Shown piece after piece: positions 13,254-15,330 of a DNA stretch of 15,330 nucleotides; position 1 is the first letter of the stretch, and each line of letters begins with the position of its first letter. The stretch covers positions 1 through 15,330 of the forward strand of contig WQWD01000022.1 in the NCBI GenBank assembly GCA_009785545.1. The letters run 5' to 3'. The position numbers and the translations under genes were made by a program. Origin of the DNA: Treponema sp. GTDB lineage: Bacteria; Spirochaetota; Spirochaetia; Treponematales; Breznakiellaceae. The notes below the pieces were generated by a model that was not told the origin of the DNA, searched no databases, and saw nothing but the letters and a program-made list of their open reading frames with translations.

Positions 13254-15192
13254 CCAGTCCCTTTTTTGCAAGCTCGTCAGGTTCTTCGTATTTGGTTGCC
13301 CTGATTAGCCCGTTTTCTAAAATAAATGTTACCGAACGGTATTCAGTATGCACATTTTCTTTTACATCACGAATTAATATTTTAACGCCCGGCCAAACTT
13401 TTGTAGAAGCCGATACTCTCCCGCATATTTCCATATCTTTCATGTAACCTTGGACTTTTTCAATTTCTTCGATTGTTTTTTTAAGGTCTTCGGTTAAGGT
13501 TTGCCGTCTGTCCATAAGTTCAGACATATACGCTTCTTTTTCTTCCGGCAAGCTCTTGCGTTGTTTTTTTGTATTGATCAGATTTTGCAGATCGAGCTTC
13601 ATATCATCAAGTTCGCTTTCCGCAGATAATTTTAAAGTTAAAAGACGTTCAAGCTCTATTTTGCTGGTAGGATCAAAACCAACTTCGCAAGTTGTTTCTG
13701 TGCCGCTTGTGGAATTACCCAAAACCTTGGCGTTGATTTCTTCTCCGGCACGAAGCCTTCCGCCCATTATGTGAGCACGTTTGCCCATACAAATTATGCT
13801 CTTCAGCGCATCAACATAAGAATTGATAATACCATCGGTAACAACAACCATGTTACCGGCTTCTACATTGGCGTTTTCGATAAAACGAGACCAAATAGAA
13901 CGCCCCGCACGTATTTTTCCGCCGCTTTTTCCGTTGATTCCCTGATAAATGATTATGTCACCTTCAGCATCAAGATCGGCTTTTCCGACAGAACCCTTAA
14001 CTTCGATATTTCCCGCAGCTTTAACATAAAAGCCATCGTCAATATTCCCGTTGATCATAACCGTTCCAAGAAAGATGATATTTCCTGTTTTAAGATTAAC
14101 ATCACCGTCAACAGTATATACGGGCTCAACATTTATTTTGCCGCCTGCCAAAATAACCTGACCGTTTATATCCGCTATAATTGTATCATTATCTCCGGCA
14201 TGAACATTGGTTCCAACAGGCAGTGGTATGTCGTGGCCTGCTCTTGCGGGAAGAATTTTTCCCGTAACAGTTTTTCCGTCAACTCCGTCTTGCGGCGGAA
14301 TTTTTTTTGCAAGAACTTCATTTTGAACAACATTCTGAATAATATTTAGTTCCTTAAAATTTACCCGCCCGTTTGCCCCTTCTTTTAATTTGATTTTTGT
14401 TTGATCAACTTCAAAATTATAATGTATATAAGCGTCTTTGCCGTTCTGCGGCCTTAGTCCTTCGGCTGTTTCAATTTTTTCTTTGTAAACAGGCCTGTCA
14501 GCAATTGCGGTTAAAACATCTTCTTTTACACCATGATATACCCTGTGTTGAACAAGCAAACCTTTAAGAGCGTCTACCGGCAAGTCCGCACCGCCTTCTG
14601 TCGGCGGTTGAATTATCATAAAAACTTTCATTTCGGAATCATCGACTTCAACATACGCTATGCTGTCATTAGCCGGGTTATGATTATAATCAGCGACTTT
14701 TGCGTATTCACCGGAAGCTTGTTTTACAAGGTTTTCTACAGCTTCTGTATCGTAATCAGTTATATTTTTGTTATAAAGTGCCTGTAGTGCATAGGGAGAA
14801 AAAATTCTTTTGCCGCTTCCTTCGGGAGGAGTTACTTTAAGGTAAATTCCGTTTGGCCAGCGTTGAACAAAAGCGTCTCCGTCTTTTGATATAATTTCTT
14901 CTTCAATTGTTTCATCTTCGTCAAAGATGTCTTCATCTTTTTGTTTTTTCTTTTTAACCAGAATACGTTCATAAGCACGGATAACCCATTCTTTTTTTCC
15001 AGTTCCCATAAAACCTGACGAGCCTCTTTCAATTATTTCATACTCAAGGCGGCGAACATGAGTATTTAAAAGAGTTGCGGCTTCATTTACAGCAGCTTCC
15101 AGAGTGGAACCTGATACATCGACAGATCTGATTGCCCTATCCTGATCCAGATGCTGTTTAACAATTTCCTGCAACTGGACAAAATCGATCAT
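13234..15192 (-). CDS. FapA-family (DUF342) protein with N-terminal Jag-N-like domain
   Basis: The 652-residue cytoplasmic protein has a Jag-N-like domain at about 20-75 (TLEAAVNEAATLLN, then RGSSGFMGTGKKEWVI), the small alpha/beta module also found in Jag/EloR proteins. An acidic and lysine-rich linker occupies about 78-100, then the FapA/DUF342 region. Repetitive right-handed beta-helix-like strands run from about 290 to 490 (for example NIIFLGTVMINGNIDDGFYVKAAG, of which INGNI..G is the key pattern). A coiled coil follows at about 507-587, then a short beta end. Some FapA proteins bind EIIA-Glc, but the spirochaete role is unknown. Start: GAGG precedes the ATG at 15192. It overlaps the small gene downstream. 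In spirochaetes I recall DUF342 genes after flhF/flhG-type genes, so the upstream neighbours may be flagellar; that is inference. Confidence 0.88.
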   Translation of the reverse strand: MIDFVQLQEIVKQHLDQDRAIRSVDVSGSTLEAAVNEAATLLNTHVRRLEYEIIERGSSGFMGTGKKEWVIRAYERILVKKKKQKDEDIFDEDETIEEEIISKDGDAFVQRWPNGIYLKVTPPEGSGKRIFSPYALQALYNKNITDYDTEAVENLVKQASGEYAKVADYNHNPANDSIAYVEVDDSEMKVFMIIQPPTEGGADLPVDALKGLLVQHRVYHGVKEDVLTAIADRPVYKEKIETAEGLRPQNGKDAYIHYNFEVDQTKIKLKEGANGRVNFKELNIIQNVVQNEVLAKKIPPQDGVDGKTVTGKILPARAGHDIPLPVGTNVHAGDNDTIIADINGQVILAGGKINVEPVYTVDGDVNLKTGNIIFLGTVMINGNIDDGFYVKAAGNIEVKGSVGKADLDAEGDIIIYQGINGKSGGKIRAGRSIWSRFIENANVEAGNMVVVTDGIINSYVDALKSIICMGKRAHIMGGRLRAGEEINAKVLGNSTSGTETTCEVGFDPTSKIELERLLTLKLSAESELDDMKLDLQNLINTKKQRKSLPEEKEAYMSELMDRRQTLTEDLKKTIEEIEKVQGYMKDMEICGRVSASTKVWPGVKILIRDVKENVHTEYRSVTFILENGLIRATKYEEPDELAKKGLDGYSSN

Positions 15193-15209
15193 AACAACCT
15201 CAGTATTGG

Positions 15210-15244
15210 GGCTGTCCGAAAAGTTGGTTACTTTTCGAACAGCC
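15210..15244 (-). repeat. 15-pair hairpin with AACCA pentaloop upstream of the fapA-like gene (hairpin-family member)
   Basis: The minus strand reads GGCTGTTCGAAAAGT, loop AACCA, then ACTTTTCGGACAGCC. One U-G pair on the minus strand is an A-C mismatch on the plus strand, so a minus-strand RNA is favoured. It ends 17 nt before the ATG at 15192, next to the GAGG ribosome site. It shares stem length and loop with 7569-7603 and 9446-9481. Confidence 0.7.
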
Positions 15245-15300
15245 TTTGAATTTCCTCATATTTCTACGAAATATTGCGAAAATTCTTAAATTAAGGAAGA

Positions 15301-15330
15301 TGTCCGAATAAGTTCCTAACTTTTCGGACA
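15301..15330 (-). other. Hairpin at the window edge
   Basis: TGTCCGAA pairs with TTCGGACA, and inside them AAGTT pairs with AACTT across one T-T mismatch, closing a 3-nt loop. The outer arms resemble part of the hairpin at 15210 (CTGTCCGAA). It may extend beyond the window, where the upstream gene's stop is expected. Confidence 0.5.

Noticed and set aside
13771..14349. Plus-strand open frame of 192 codons inside the FapA-family gene
   Set aside because: It is antisense to the conserved beta-helix region; its length is explained by low stop-codon content in the shadow frame.

Overview
The window looks like chromosome from a host-associated spirochaete, most likely a Treponema. The reasons are several lipoproteins with spirochaete-style lipoboxes, a Jag-N/FapA (DUF342) gene followed by two small genes in an arrangement I associate with spirochaete flagellar-operon ends, a LipO-type solute-binding lipoprotein, and a moderate to AT-rich base composition. 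The genus is inferred; no rRNA or tRNA is present to confirm it.

Left end (1-1580): a minus-strand AbiE-type (type IV) toxin-antitoxin module. The antitoxin gene abiEi is nearly complete. It has a clear promoter, and a perfect 10-bp inverted repeat overlaps that promoter, but an ATA codon sits where the ATG is expected. The toxin gene abiEii is broken three ways: an internal deletion removes the nucleotidyltransferase core, the remainder is out of frame, and there is a nonsense codon near the C-terminus. A diverged direct repeat lies on both sides of the module.

1602-2516: a plus-strand lipoprotein with a SUMF1/FGE-like fold that lacks the catalytic cysteines.

2602-12190: a glycan-use block. 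On the minus strand, in transcription order, lie a solute-binding lipoprotein, an outer-membrane beta-barrel protein, a large multi-domain lipoprotein with an intact GH18 endo-beta-N-acetylglucosaminidase site, and a shorter GH18 paralogue whose catalytic motif is degenerate. Divergent from the solute-binding gene is a GH130 phosphorylase that closely resembles the beta-1,4-mannosyl-N-acetylglucosamine phosphorylases. The chemistry fits together: an endo-H-type enzyme cleaves between the two core GlcNAc residues of an N-glycan, trimming would leave Man-beta-1,4-GlcNAc, and GH130 would phosphorolyse that in the cytoplasm. This is an inference from families, not shown directly.

12209-15192: a tight minus-strand trio of a Jag-N/FapA protein, a small conserved unknown, and a membrane-anchored coiled-coil protein with a C-terminal helix-turn-helix. 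It is probably the tail of a longer operon entering from beyond the right edge.

The minus-strand intergenic gaps are packed with long hairpins. Three have a stem of 15 pairs closed by a 5-nt loop reading AACC(A/G) on the minus strand, yet the stems are unrelated in sequence. Two others share a stem sequence and sit 3-6 nt after stop codons. I regard this hairpin set, and the proposed N-glycan pathway with its degenerate GH18 partner, as the most interesting content.
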